DNA from: Granulicella sp. 5B5
GTDB lineage: Bacteria > Acidobacteriota > Terriglobia > Terriglobales > Acidobacteriaceae
Assembly: GCF_014083945.1 (NCBI RefSeq)
Contig: NZ_CP046444.1
Coordinates: 3,410,001-3,474,000 of the forward strand
Direction of reading: 5' to 3'
Length of the DNA stretch: 64,000 nt
The notes beneath the pieces are model-generated. The model was given only the letters and a program-made list of their open reading frames with translations, was not told the DNA's origin and did not search any database. Shown one piece after another: positions 1-8,779 of this stretch; position 1 is the first letter of the stretch, and every line of letters begins with the position of its first letter. The translations under genes were made by a program, and so were the position numbers.

Positions 1-62
1 GCGGCAGCGAAGTAGCCGCCACTTTCTGATTCTTTCAAGTTTTCAAAGTTGTAGGAGTTGGA

Positions 63-579
63 ATGCCTGATAGACTCGATTTTCAGCCGTCGACGTTGGC
101 GATTCATCCCAACAGAGCATGCGAGTATCCAGCGAATTCGATTGAATTCCCGATTCACCTGACGTCAACGTATATTCTGACGTGATCTACGGTGGCACTG
201 TGCGGTTGGCGGAATGGTTGGAGAATCACCCCCAGGGTGGAACGGGTCTACTATCCGAGGGTCGCGTCGTTGCCGCAAGCAGAACTCACTAAAAGGCACC
301 AAAGCACTCGGGTGGAATGCTTGCGTTCGAACTCAATGCGAGCACAATTGATTCTCTGTGGTTCATTGGCGCGCTACCCGTGCTGAAAGCCTTGGAAGCG
401 TCGAGACGCTGGTTACAAATCCAACTAGAGCGCCACACTGCGATATCCCTGTCGAGATACGGGAATGGCTAGGAGTATCCGATCACCTGATACGGCTATC
501 TGTAGGTCTTGAAGCTCTATGGGACTTGATCCATGATTTTGAACAGGCATTTTCAGTGATATTCGGCGCTGCTACTTAA
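63..579 (+). pseudogene. Remnant of a Cys/Met-metabolism PLP enzyme (cystathionine gamma-synthase family)
   Basis: Pieces of one protein family can be read in order in different frames. Bases 63-182 start at ATG after AGGAG and give an N-terminus with FPIHLTSTYILT, then TGA. Bases 200-232 give VRLAEWLENHP, 234-296 give RVERVYYPRVASLPQAEL, about 308-345 give SGGMLAFEL, and 385-579 give ESLGSVETLV followed by IRLSVGLEALWDLIHDFEQ. These match the N-terminal PIxxTSTY segment and the C-terminal third of MetB/MetC-type enzymes. The central part, about 250 residues with the PLP lysine, is missing. Seen: order and motifs. Inferred: large internal deletion plus at least three frameshifts. The exact member (gamma-synthase, beta-lyase or methionine gamma-lyase) cannot be told. 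Confidence 0.75.
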
Positions 580-620
580 CGATTTAGTACGATCAATTTA
601 TATGCAAGTACGCCTGACAC

Positions 621-648
621 TTGACAAACACTTAGACTGTGGTAGCCT
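621..648 (+). promoter_or_regulatory. Possible sigma-70 promoter of the cytochrome operon
   Basis: A perfect TTGACA (621-626) is followed after 16 bases by TAGCCT (643-648), a weak -10. It would start a leader of about 220 bases ahead of the cytochrome gene. The -35 is clear and the -10 is poor, so this is tentative. Confidence 0.3.
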
Positions 649-725
649 CAATTCAATGGTCATCCTCCCTAACGCGAATTGTTGTTCTCCACGCAGAAAT
701 CCTGGCGGATGGGGAAGCGCGTTGG

Positions 726-740
726 CCTATAACTTATAGG
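726..740. promoter_or_regulatory. Perfect inverted repeat in the leader, possible operator
   Basis: CCTATAA-C-TTATAGG is a perfect 7+1+7 palindrome lying 30 bases before the leader hairpin. It could be a repressor site or a small RNA stem. No regulator is identified. Confidence 0.3.
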
Positions 741-769
741 ATCTTCACGATCGTATAGTTACCGACAAA

Positions 770-802
770 CCCACTTGCCAGTCATGCTGGAGTGGGTTTT
801 TT
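770..802 (+). terminator. Rho-independent terminator or attenuator in the leader
   Basis: CCCACT (770-775) pairs with AGTGGG (791-796), and inside it CCAG pairs with CTGG around a TCATG loop with a two-base bulge. Six T residues follow (797-802). It lies 80-120 bases before the cytochrome gene and on its strand. It either ends a transcript from the decayed gene upstream or attenuates the operon. Confidence 0.6.
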
Positions 803-921
803 ACTTAAGGCACACCTCAATCGAAACCGCCTTCTGTATACCGCTCAGCAGTCTTCGCTGACGTGGTCTACCGTGCTTTGTCGTGACCCATACCTATTCT
901 CATTTGCCTATGGACACCTCT

Positions 922-2418
922 ATGAGCAATAAAGGCTTTTCACAATCAATTGAAGTCGTTCGACGCAACGGCAGCAACCCACGGTTGAAGGCCTTGTCGA
1001 TCCTTTCAGTCCCATCGGTCCTTGCTGTGGGAGCCGCGTCTACCATGCTGGCCTACGGCCAGATTGCTGTACAAAATCAGGGTTATGTGCCGTTCAGTGA
1101 CGCGCCGATCAACTACCGTACGTCAGAGCTGCATGACCCTGTGGCCCTACTTCAGCGGCAACTCGATAGTGGCAAAGCGTCTCTGAAGTATGAGCCTCAG
1201 CACGGGTATTTACGTTCCGTGTTGCAGCTGCTGAAGGTCCCCATCGATTCACAGACGCTGGTCTTTTCCAAGACAAGCTTTCAATACAAGAAGATATCCC
1301 CAGATCATCCACGTGCTCTCTATTTCAACGATGATGTTTACGTCGGTTCAGTGCACGATGGCAAGGCAATCGAGATCGTGTCCTTCGATCCACTACAGGG
1401 CGCGGTCTTTTATTTGCTGGATGAGCACAAGGTGGCCCAACCGGTCTTTCAGCGGGCTGAATTGGATTGCACGCAGTGCCATATAGCCGCAGGGACACGT
1501 GGCGTTCCAGGCGTGCTCTTACGGTCTATCTACCCAACGGAGACGGGCACACAAGCGACCAGCACCCCATCCTATATCACCGATCAGGAGAGCCCATTCA
1601 AAGAGCGCTGGGGAGGTTGGTACGTAACAGGCAAACTTGGGAACCTTACAAGTATGGCCAATGCCGCGGTACCGGACTCTTCAGATCCAACCTCTCCAGC
1701 CATCCCACAGTACGTTCCTGTCGCTACAACGAAACTCGTCGCGCTGAACCATCCATTCGACCCCTCAACCTATCTGATCCCAGGCAGCGACGTAGTCGCG
1801 CAATTGGTACTTGCTCATCAGACGCAGATGCATAATCTGATCACACTGACCAACTACAAGACGCGGATAGCGCTCTACACCGCGGCTATCCGGAACAAGA
1901 ATGCGGGGAAGCTAGCCGATACGTCGCTGCCAGATGACTTGCGCTTGCAGTTCGAGAGGCCAGCAGAGCAGTTGCTGCGGTATCTGCTATTTGTCAACGA
2001 AGCTCCACTTCCTGGTTCCACTAGTTCCCCTATTGTGGGCTCTTCGACATTTGCGCTAACTTTCGCGGCTCGTGGCATTCGTGACGCCGAGGGACGCTCC
2101 CTCCGTGATTTCGACCTCCACACAAGAATTTTCAAGTATCCATGCAGTTACCTGATTTATACCGACTCCTTCGATCAGATCCCCGAGCCCGCAAAGAGCT
2201 ATATCTATCACCGCTTATTCGAGATTCTGGCTGAGAAGGATCAAAGTCCAGACTTTGCAAAGATCTCTCATGCTGACAAGCGTGCGATCTTTGAGATTTT
2301 GCTGGCAACCAAACCCGGATTGCCTACCGAATGGAAGGACTATGCGAGATCAAACCACCTCCGCATAGCCGCAGCGCCCACGCCCCCGATTCATCCAGAT
2401 GCAAATCAACCTGGATAA
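922..2418 (+). CDS. Mono-haem cytochrome c-like membrane-anchored protein
   Basis: A protein of about 500 residues with a hydrophobic segment near the N-terminus (ALSILSVPSVLAVGAASTML), read as an uncleaved anchor or signal. One c-type haem site, CTQCH, is seen at about residue 180; the haem would be attached in the periplasm. Outside that motif I recognise no named domain. Start choice is weak: GTG at 883, ATG at 910 and ATG at 922 are in frame and none has a good ribosome site; 922 places the hydrophobic segment most naturally. The stop is 38 bases before the TlpA-like gene, so the two are probably co-transcribed. The pairing of a haem protein and a thiol oxidoreductase suggests periplasmic redox work, but the partner and substrate are unknown. 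Confidence 0.7.
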   Translation: MSNKGFSQSIEVVRRNGSNPRLKALSILSVPSVLAVGAASTMLAYGQIAVQNQGYVPFSDAPINYRTSELHDPVALLQRQLDSGKASLKYEPQHGYLRSVLQLLKVPIDSQTLVFSKTSFQYKKISPDHPRALYFNDDVYVGSVHDGKAIEIVSFDPLQGAVFYLLDEHKVAQPVFQRAELDCTQCHIAAGTRGVPGVLLRSIYPTETGTQATSTPSYITDQESPFKERWGGWYVTGKLGNLTSMANAAVPDSSDPTSPAIPQYVPVATTKLVALNHPFDPSTYLIPGSDVVAQLVLAHQTQMHNLITLTNYKTRIALYTAAIRNKNAGKLADTSLPDDLRLQFERPAEQLLRYLLFVNEAPLPGSTSSPIVGSSTFALTFAARGIRDAEGRSLRDFDLHTRIFKYPCSYLIYTDSFDQIPEPAKSYIYHRLFEILAEKDQSPDFAKISHADKRAIFEILLATKPGLPTEWKDYARSNHLRIAAAPTPPIHPDANQPG

Positions 2419-2456
2419 ACAACCACATCAGATGCCGACTCAGAGAGGAAACTAAC

Positions 2457-3869
2457 GTGAGAGCAACTTCGAAAAGCATAAGTTTTGTTGCGGTACTCGC
2501 CTTGTTCGCGCCAGCATTGGTGGCGGCGCATGGTCAGGACTCTAAAGCCTCAATCGATGGCCGCTGGGATGCAAGTCTCGTTAACCATGGGACGGTCATT
2601 CCGTTCCGTCTGGACATTTCAGGATCAGGCCCTTCGCTCAAAGGCACATTCTACAACGGCTTTCAGCCATATGATGGGACGACAAGCGCCACTTACAACG
2701 AAGGCAAACTGGTTCTCAACATCGAACACTATCTCACCACCATTACAGCTACACTGCAGGATGGGCAGCTTGTCGGTGAAGTAAGCAGCCAGTCTCGTGC
2801 CTCTACATCGAACTACACCTTCCAGGCCAGCCGTCACGTCGAATCGAAGGTCTCGGCCAAGGACGTGCCGTCCATCGCTGGATCTTGGATCATTCCTTTG
2901 GATGCCCCCAGCTCGAAAGGCGAAAAGGCGTTTCGCTTCATCGTAGAGCAGCACGGTGCCGAGGTTGCTGCGAGCATACTTCGAGTGGATGGGGATACGG
3001 GTGCCTACAGCGGAACCTACAAGGATGGTAAGTGGGTGCTGAGTCACTTTGACGGTTCCAGGCCCGGTGTTATCCAAGTGTCACTCAAGAGTGATGGCAC
3101 GTTGGAGGTCTTGCAGAACAATGGTCGCCCGCGCAACGCTGCTCCCGACGCACCGACGGCTGGCTCCAATGCTGCGGCCTATCAGCCGGCAAGTGCTCCG
3201 GCCGGAGACAAGCAGTACGCGGAACCGGTCGATAGCCGCTACGCCTCGACATTGATCGCTTACAGAAGTGACATCGCCATAGCGAAGGGTTTACCACAAC
3301 CCGAAAACTATGACACGCACACGACGGTTCGCGATCCGAATCAGAAGTTTACTTTCGACTTTCCTGACGTCAATGGGAAGCTTGTTTCCAATGACGATCC
3401 GCGCTTCAAGGGCAAGGTGGTCCTGGCTATCGTAACTGGTACCTGGTGCCCGAACTGCCACGACGAAGCTCAATACCTTGTGCAGCTAGACAAGAAGTAT
3501 CGGGATAAGGGATTGGCCATCGTCGCACTCGACTTCGAAGAGCCTGAACAGCAGGGTTCTTTGGAGCGCGAAAAGGCATTCGTCAAGCAGTATGGCGTCA
3601 AGTACACCTACCTGATCGCGGGCGCGCCGTCCGAGATGTGGGAGAAAGTGCCCGAGTTGGTCAATCTCAACACCTGGCCTGCAACCGTTTTTATCGGCCG
3701 TGACGGTCTGGTGAAGGGAGTTCACTCGGGCTTCGCCTCGCCTGCCAGCGGGAAGTTCAATCAGCAACTCAAAGACGAGTTCACTGCGAGGATTGAACAG
3801 CTCCTGGCCGAAAGGCCAACGAATCAACTCGCAGAGGAGTCGTCAGCACCCGATGTTGGTCAGCAGTAG
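2457..3869 (+). CDS. Secreted TlpA-like thioredoxin-fold protein with N-terminal beta-rich region
   Basis: Start GTG 2457 is chosen because GAGAGGAA lies just before it and it opens directly into a signal peptide ending about VAAHGQ; the longer frame back to 2331 overlaps the upstream gene. After the signal come two beta-rich segments beginning with similar words (SIDGRW and SIAGSW), about residues 25-210. From about 300 follows a TlpA/ResA-type thioredoxin fold with active site CPNC in GTWCPNCHDEA and the cis-proline segment NTWPATVFIG. TlpA-family proteins reduce or isomerise thiols in the periplasm, often for cytochrome c maturation, which fits the haem protein just upstream. The N-terminal half is not a domain I can name. 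Confidence 0.82.
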   Translation: MRATSKSISFVAVLALFAPALVAAHGQDSKASIDGRWDASLVNHGTVIPFRLDISGSGPSLKGTFYNGFQPYDGTTSATYNEGKLVLNIEHYLTTITATLQDGQLVGEVSSQSRASTSNYTFQASRHVESKVSAKDVPSIAGSWIIPLDAPSSKGEKAFRFIVEQHGAEVAASILRVDGDTGAYSGTYKDGKWVLSHFDGSRPGVIQVSLKSDGTLEVLQNNGRPRNAAPDAPTAGSNAAAYQPASAPAGDKQYAEPVDSRYASTLIAYRSDIAIAKGLPQPENYDTHTTVRDPNQKFTFDFPDVNGKLVSNDDPRFKGKVVLAIVTGTWCPNCHDEAQYLVQLDKKYRDKGLAIVALDFEEPEQQGSLEREKAFVKQYGVKYTYLIAGAPSEMWEKVPELVNLNTWPATVFIGRDGLVKGVHSGFASPASGKFNQQLKDEFTARIEQLLAERPTNQLAEESSAPDVGQQ

Positions 3870-3898
3870 TGTATCTTGAGGCTTATCGCTACTGATTG

Positions 3899-3936
3899 AG
3901 TCGGCCCAGACGGGAGATTCCTTTGATGGGCCGGCT
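3899..3936 (+). terminator. Hairpin after the TlpA-like gene
   Basis: AGTCGGCCCA (3899-3908) pairs with TGGGCCGGCT (3927-3936), ten pairs with one wobble. There is no run of T after it. It may be a weak terminator or a processing point between the TlpA-like gene and the receptor. Confidence 0.4.
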
Positions 3937-4023
3937 CTATCTATTGTTGACTTCGACATAGCCACTCCGGAGGACAGCGGCAACTCAACCCCTATTAAAA
4001 TCTGCTTTGCTTGAGGTCAGTTG

Positions 4024-7000
4024 TTGAACCGCATGTATCATTCCGTCTTTCGCCCTTGGAGGGTCTTTCTTTTAGCTGCTGCACTTCTTTGGATGCTTCT
4101 CCCGATGGACAAGGTGGAGGCGGCCACACATGGAGCCTTGAGCGGCGCCGTGCGAGATCCATCCGGTGCCGCAATTGCGGGCGCTGCACTTACGTTGATC
4201 AACGTGGCGCAAAAGGTCACCTACTATGCAGCATCCGACGCCTCAGGTCTTTATTCGTTCGAGGGCATCCCGGTAGGTCGCTATGACCTCATCGCTCATG
4301 CGAATGGATTTACCACGCAACGTCTAGCGAACCTTATGGTCGACACCGATGCGGCGATTCGGCTGGATATGACCCTTGCGATCAGTGCGACTGGAGAAGC
4401 GATCACGGTGACAAGCAATTCATACGCGATGGTCGAGCTATCAGCTACCCATCTGGGGGAGGTGGTATCCAGCGCGCAAATGAATGCATTGCCACTGAAC
4501 GGCCGCAGCTATACAGATTTGCTATCAATACAACCGGGCGTTGCTCCCGTATCCACGTTGCTTCCGAGTTCTGTGATTATGGCGGGCGTAACGGGCAGCA
4601 TTGATCCCTCTGGCGACCTCAATCCAGGTAATCTCTCCATCAATGGCCAACGCGAGTCTTCAAATGGTTTCCTGGTGGATGGCATAGATGTCCAGGAACA
4701 TATGAACGGCGGGACTTCGATCATCCCCGATCTCGATTCCATAGAGCAATTTCGTGTTCTGACCAGCAGCTTTGATCCTCAATACGGAAACTACGACGGT
4801 GGTGTTGTAACTGTCATTACAAAGTCAGGTGCGGACAGTTTCCACGGAGATGCCTTTGAGTATTTTCGGAATACAGCGCTCGACGCCCGCGGGTACTTTG
4901 ATCCTGTTCGATCAGCGTTCAATCAAAATCAGTTTGGTGGCACCATTGGGGGGCCAATCAAGCGCGACCATATCTTCTTCTTTGTCGACTATCAAGGAAC
5001 GCGCACAACCCAGGGCATCTCGACGGGAAACATTACTGTCCCTACGCTGGCGGAGCGCAGTGGAGACTTCTCCGAAGACGCAAGTTCATTCTTGACAAGT
5101 TTTACGACATCCGCAGGGCACACCGTAAATGTTCCAACAACTGTTGGCGGTCCCTACTTCGCTTCCCAGGTGCTAACGCCAGCCCTTGGGTATTCAGTCA
5201 CAGCTAACGAACCGTACTACTTTGCACAAGGCGAAGCGCGCTCCGACGATCCATCATCAGTCTACGCAAGCAACTGTACCTCAACGACACAATGTGTCTT
5301 TCCCAATCTGGTTATCCCCCCGACAGCGTGGGCCGCGCCCGCAAGGAATCTTCTCCAGTACATTCCTTCTCCGAACGTAAGTGCTAGCCAATTCTCAACA
5401 TCGTCTTACTCGCAAACGGTTCGAGACGACAAGGGCTCGGTTCGCATCGATGCAAATACGCGCGCGGGCCAACTGAGTGGGTATTACTTTGTGGATGACT
5501 ACACGCTCGATAACCCGTATCCGGGCTCGGTTGCAGGCGCAAGCATCCCCGGCTTTGACGCGTTGTATCTTGGGCGCGCTCAACTCTTCGCTTTGTCCGA
5601 CACGAAGATTCTGGGAATAAATACAGTTGACGAGTCACATATTGGTTACCTACGCAACGCCAACGTCATAGGGCAGCCGCATGGTGGTCTCGGCGTAAGC
5701 CTTGCGTCGCAGGGGTTTTCATCTGGAGCCGACGGAATCTATGTGCAGGCTCCTGAATTTGAAGGAGTCGAGAACATTACGTTCCCCTCCTTCGTTATGG
5801 GCGTTCCCATTACAAACCTCACTCAGGTCAATAATTCGTTTTATGCAAGCAGCAATCTCACGCGATCGGTTGGTTCGCACACGTTGAACTTTGGGGCCCA
5901 GTTTCATATGGACCAGGTGAACGAGCATCCTAATGCCACCTTCAACGGCACGTTCAATATTGATGGCACGGAAACCGGCTCACCCTACGCGGATTTTCTT
6001 CTCGGGGTCGCTAGCAACTTTACGCAATCGTCCGGTCAGCCTTTTTATCTCAGGAACCGTTATCTGGGAGCGTACGTGCAGGACAACTGGCGTGCAACCA
6101 GCGATCTCACCATGAACGTCGGGCTGCGGTGGGATGTCGTGATGCCATGGTGGGAAAAGTACAATCAATTGCAAACGTGGGTCGCCGGCTCTCAGTCCAC
6201 CCTTTATCCGGGTGCGCCGGAGGGATTGGTTGTTGCAGGCGATCCTGGTATAGCTCGTACCATCGCGCCGACGCGCTGGAATAATGTTGCTCCACGACTC
6301 GGCTTCGCTTGGTCTCCAACCTTCGACAATGGGGTTGGCAGGGCACTCCTTGGCGCACGAGATAAAAGTAGTTTTCGCGTCAGCTATGGGCTGTTCTATA
6401 CCGCCTTTCCTGGGCTGGCGGCAGGAATCATGTATTCCGTACCGCCCTTTGGATACAACTATCTCAGTCCCGGCCCTCCACTGCTGGCGGCTCCGTTCAT
6501 TACTGCAGCGACGGGATACAACAACGGACAACGCTTTCCGTTCGATTTTCCGTCGCACCATGTTTCGGCCATGCATCCAGGCACTAACGTCAATTGGAGC
6601 AATTTTCTTCCGCTCTCTGCCGATCCCTTCTTTGACCGTCGCAATCGTGCGGCCTATCTCAGCAACTATATGTTCTCGTTTCAACGGCAGTTTTGGGATG
6701 ATCTCCTGTGGACAGTGAGTTATGTAGGTAATCAGGGACATCGTGAACTCGCGCTCGTCTCTGCCAATCCCGGCAATGCCTCTCTTTGCCTCAGTTTAGC
6801 GAGTGACGGCTGCGGGCCTTTTGGGGAGGATGCGAACTACGCGAGCGTAAACGGCACGGCGATCTATGGTACGCGAGTCGGACAGAACGATGGCACAATG
6901 CTTGGACAAGGAGAAAACTATGGCGAAAATACCGCAGATAGTTCCATCGCCAACTCTAACTACAACGCACTGCAGACAACTCTACGCTACGAGCAACATG

Positions 7001-7671
7001 GATCTCAGTTCTTACTGAGCTATGCGTACGCAAAGTCGATTGATCAAGGCTCAAACCTTGGGGAGCAGCTGAATCCGCTTGATGCACGTCAAAGCCGTGC
7101 CCTTTCTGCGTGGGATATGAAGCACGACTTTGTTGCGAGCTTTTCGCTGAGGCTGCCCCCGCGTCCGGAGGGAAGACGTTGGCATGACTTTGTTTGGGGT
7201 TGGAGCCTCTCTGGAGCAGTCCGGTTGGCCACGGGATTGCCGGTGACGCTCTACGATAACTCCGACAACTCCTTGCTCGGAACGCTCGGTAATGGAGCGA
7301 ATAATTACCTGCTCGACACCCCGGAGTACAGGCATGGACCGCTTGGTGTGAATACGAATGGCCGCAATGGAAAGGCCGCCTTCAACACCACGCTCTTTTC
7401 TGAAGAGTCCTTTGGTGAATTGGGGAATGCGAAACGCAGGATATTCCATGGGCCCGGTATTGAAAATGTAGACCTGGCGCTGCATGACCAACTTCCTCTG
7501 CGCGACGGAGGCGTGATCGAGCTCCGACTGGAAAGTTTTAATGCATTCAACCACGCTCAGTTCGATGGCCCGGCCTCTGTCGATGGTCAGATAGAAGATC
7601 CGGGCTTTGGGCATATTGTGAGTGCGGTAGCTCCACGCCTGATTCAGATTGCGGCAAAGTACACCTTCTAG
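4024..7671 (+). CDS. TonB-dependent receptor, Oar-like, with carboxypeptidase-regulatory-like domain
   Basis: About 1215 residues. A signal peptide is followed by a carboxypeptidase-regulatory-like beta-sandwich (GALSGAVRDPSGAAIAGA, about residues 35-120), then a plug domain (LNGRSYTDLLSIQPG; DGIDVQEHMNGG) and a long 22-strand-type barrel ending in an aromatic residue (IQIAAKYTF). This is the usual Acidobacteriota Oar-type architecture for energy-driven uptake of a large substrate through the outer membrane; the substrate cannot be read from sequence. GAGG at 4013-4016 favours TTG 4024 (7-base gap) over TTG 4021 or ATG 4033. No SusD-like partner and no TonB/ExbBD is nearby. It follows the TlpA-like gene by 154 bases and precedes the OmpA-like gene by 58. 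Confidence 0.9.
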   Translation: MNRMYHSVFRPWRVFLLAAALLWMLLPMDKVEAATHGALSGAVRDPSGAAIAGAALTLINVAQKVTYYAASDASGLYSFEGIPVGRYDLIAHANGFTTQRLANLMVDTDAAIRLDMTLAISATGEAITVTSNSYAMVELSATHLGEVVSSAQMNALPLNGRSYTDLLSIQPGVAPVSTLLPSSVIMAGVTGSIDPSGDLNPGNLSINGQRESSNGFLVDGIDVQEHMNGGTSIIPDLDSIEQFRVLTSSFDPQYGNYDGGVVTVITKSGADSFHGDAFEYFRNTALDARGYFDPVRSAFNQNQFGGTIGGPIKRDHIFFFVDYQGTRTTQGISTGNITVPTLAERSGDFSEDASSFLTSFTTSAGHTVNVPTTVGGPYFASQVLTPALGYSVTANEPYYFAQGEARSDDPSSVYASNCTSTTQCVFPNLVIPPTAWAAPARNLLQYIPSPNVSASQFSTSSYSQTVRDDKGSVRIDANTRAGQLSGYYFVDDYTLDNPYPGSVAGASIPGFDALYLGRAQLFALSDTKILGINTVDESHIGYLRNANVIGQPHGGLGVSLASQGFSSGADGIYVQAPEFEGVENITFPSFVMGVPITNLTQVNNSFYASSNLTRSVGSHTLNFGAQFHMDQVNEHPNATFNGTFNIDGTETGSPYADFLLGVASNFTQSSGQPFYLRNRYLGAYVQDNWRATSDLTMNVGLRWDVVMPWWEKYNQLQTWVAGSQSTLYPGAPEGLVVAGDPGIARTIAPTRWNNVAPRLGFAWSPTFDNGVGRALLGARDKSSFRVSYGLFYTAFPGLAAGIMYSVPPFGYNYLSPGPPLLAAPFITAATGYNNGQRFPFDFPSHHVSAMHPGTNVNWSNFLPLSADPFFDRRNRAAYLSNYMFSFQRQFWDDLLWTVSYVGNQGHRELALVSANPGNASLCLSLASDGCGPFGEDANYASVNGTAIYGTRVGQNDGTMLGQGENYGENTADSSIANSNYNALQTTLRYEQHGSQFLLSYAYAKSIDQGSNLGEQLNPLDARQSRALSAWDMKHDFVASFSLRLPPRPEGRRWHDFVWGWSLSGAVRLATGLPVTLYDNSDNSLLGTLGNGANNYLLDTPEYRHGPLGVNTNGRNGKAAFNTTLFSEESFGELGNAKRRIFHGPGIENVDLALHDQLPLRDGGVIELRLESFNAFNHAQFDGPASVDGQIEDPGFGHIVSAVAPRLIQIAAKYTF

Positions 7672-7729
7672 GCTCCACGATGACACCTTGTAGTTCAACT
7701 TCTATCGATTGATCTAAGGAGATATCAGC

Positions 7730-8506
7730 ATGAAACTTGTCAACGCACGATATTTTATGGCCATGGGTTGGGCACTTCTGTTGGTTTTGACGCTGCCGGT
7801 CGCTGCCGCCATTGGACAGACAACGCAACTCCCCACGGGAGTTGAACGGATCTGCTCTATCTCCTTTGACAAAGATACTCGCCGCCCCGCACGGGTCGAG
7901 AACAGCGCCCTGCCGTGCCTGAAGGAGGGTGTTGCGGTGCTCAGACAGCATCCTGGCCTCAAGCTGGTGCTGGTGGGCGTGAAGGATCCGGGCAAGGACC
8001 ATGAGTCCGCTGAGAACGGCATGATGCGCGAGGTCGAGGACAGCACCGGCCTCGACGTGCGCCTCGAAGATCTCTCCGCCTATCGTGCCGTGAACACCAA
8101 GTGGTACCTTGTGCACTATCTCGGCGCCGACCCTACCCGCATTATTCCCACGACCGACGAGAGCTACTTCGCGCAAGCAGTGACGTTCTATCTGGTGCCC
8201 GAGAGCGCTGACTACAACCACAACTTCCTGGGGACAACGAAGACTAATGAGCGGCCGTGCACCATCACGCCTTGCTATACGCCGGATGAGGAGAGTCTGG
8301 ATGCGCAGCCGCGTTCGCTCATACAGGAAGATGCAGACGGTCGGCCGCGCGCCGAGACACGGACGGACAAGCAGGAACTCGCCGCCGAGGAGCACCGGTT
8401 TGCGCAGGAGGACAAGGCCGCGCCGCATGACCAGGTGAAGCTTGCCCCTCTGCCGCCGCGTCCGACTCCCCAGCACCCCGCCACGCACTCCATCATCCCG
8501 CAGTAG
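7730..8506 (+). CDS. Small secreted protein with a divergent OmpA C-terminal-like domain
   Basis: 258 residues; ATG after AAGGAGA. A signal peptide ends around AAIGQ. Residues about 40-140 read like a degenerate OmpA/MotB peptidoglycan-binding domain: ISFDKDTRRPARV, then LKLVLVGVKD, then LSAYRAVNTKWYLVHYLGAD. The conserved arginine of the helix (YRAVNTKWYL) is present, but the usual GHTDxxG loop with its aspartate is not recognisable. A charged, proline-rich tail follows. The same degenerate domain closes the 20489-22156 protein. Placed 58 bases after the receptor it is probably in the same operon and may tether the outer-membrane assembly to the wall; that role is inference. Confidence 0.7.
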   Translation: MKLVNARYFMAMGWALLLVLTLPVAAAIGQTTQLPTGVERICSISFDKDTRRPARVENSALPCLKEGVAVLRQHPGLKLVLVGVKDPGKDHESAENGMMREVEDSTGLDVRLEDLSAYRAVNTKWYLVHYLGADPTRIIPTTDESYFAQAVTFYLVPESADYNHNFLGTTKTNERPCTITPCYTPDEESLDAQPRSLIQEDADGRPRAETRTDKQELAAEEHRFAQEDKAAPHDQVKLAPLPPRPTPQHPATHSIIPQ

Positions 8507-8530
8507 CATCCCATGGCACGACCCCCGCAT

Positions 8531-8579
8531 ACGAGATATCCATACCCAAACAACCTGGATTCGAGTATGGATGTCTCGT
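8531..8579. terminator. Long hairpin after the OmpA-like gene
   Basis: Arms 8531-8545 and 8565-8579 pair over 15 bases with a single wobble (ACGAGATATCCATAC against GTATGGATGTCTCGT) around a 19-base loop. No T-run follows. It probably separates the convergent genes ending at 8506 and 8780. Confidence 0.45.
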
Positions 8580-8740
8580 CATTCACTCCAACCGTAGCGA
8601 TGAAGAGCAGTCGAACTCGATACTGCTTCCGATCCAAGGGCTTCGTGTAGAGGCCCACTCTGATGCCCGCTTCCAAGCGAAGAGCATTCGGCGGTCACTT
8701 CGAGCCCAGAGTAAACCTGCCTCCTTCTTATGAATAAAGC

Positions 8741-8770
8741 AGCCTGTATCGACAGAGTGCGATACAGGCT
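8741..8770 (-). terminator. Hairpin after the minus-strand secreted protein gene
   Basis: AGCCTGTATC (8741-8750) and GATACAGGCT (8761-8770) form a perfect 10-base stem just beyond the stop at 8780. On the minus strand it is followed by GCTTTATT, a poor T-tract. Confidence 0.5.
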
Positions 8771-8779
8771 GCGTCGCTT

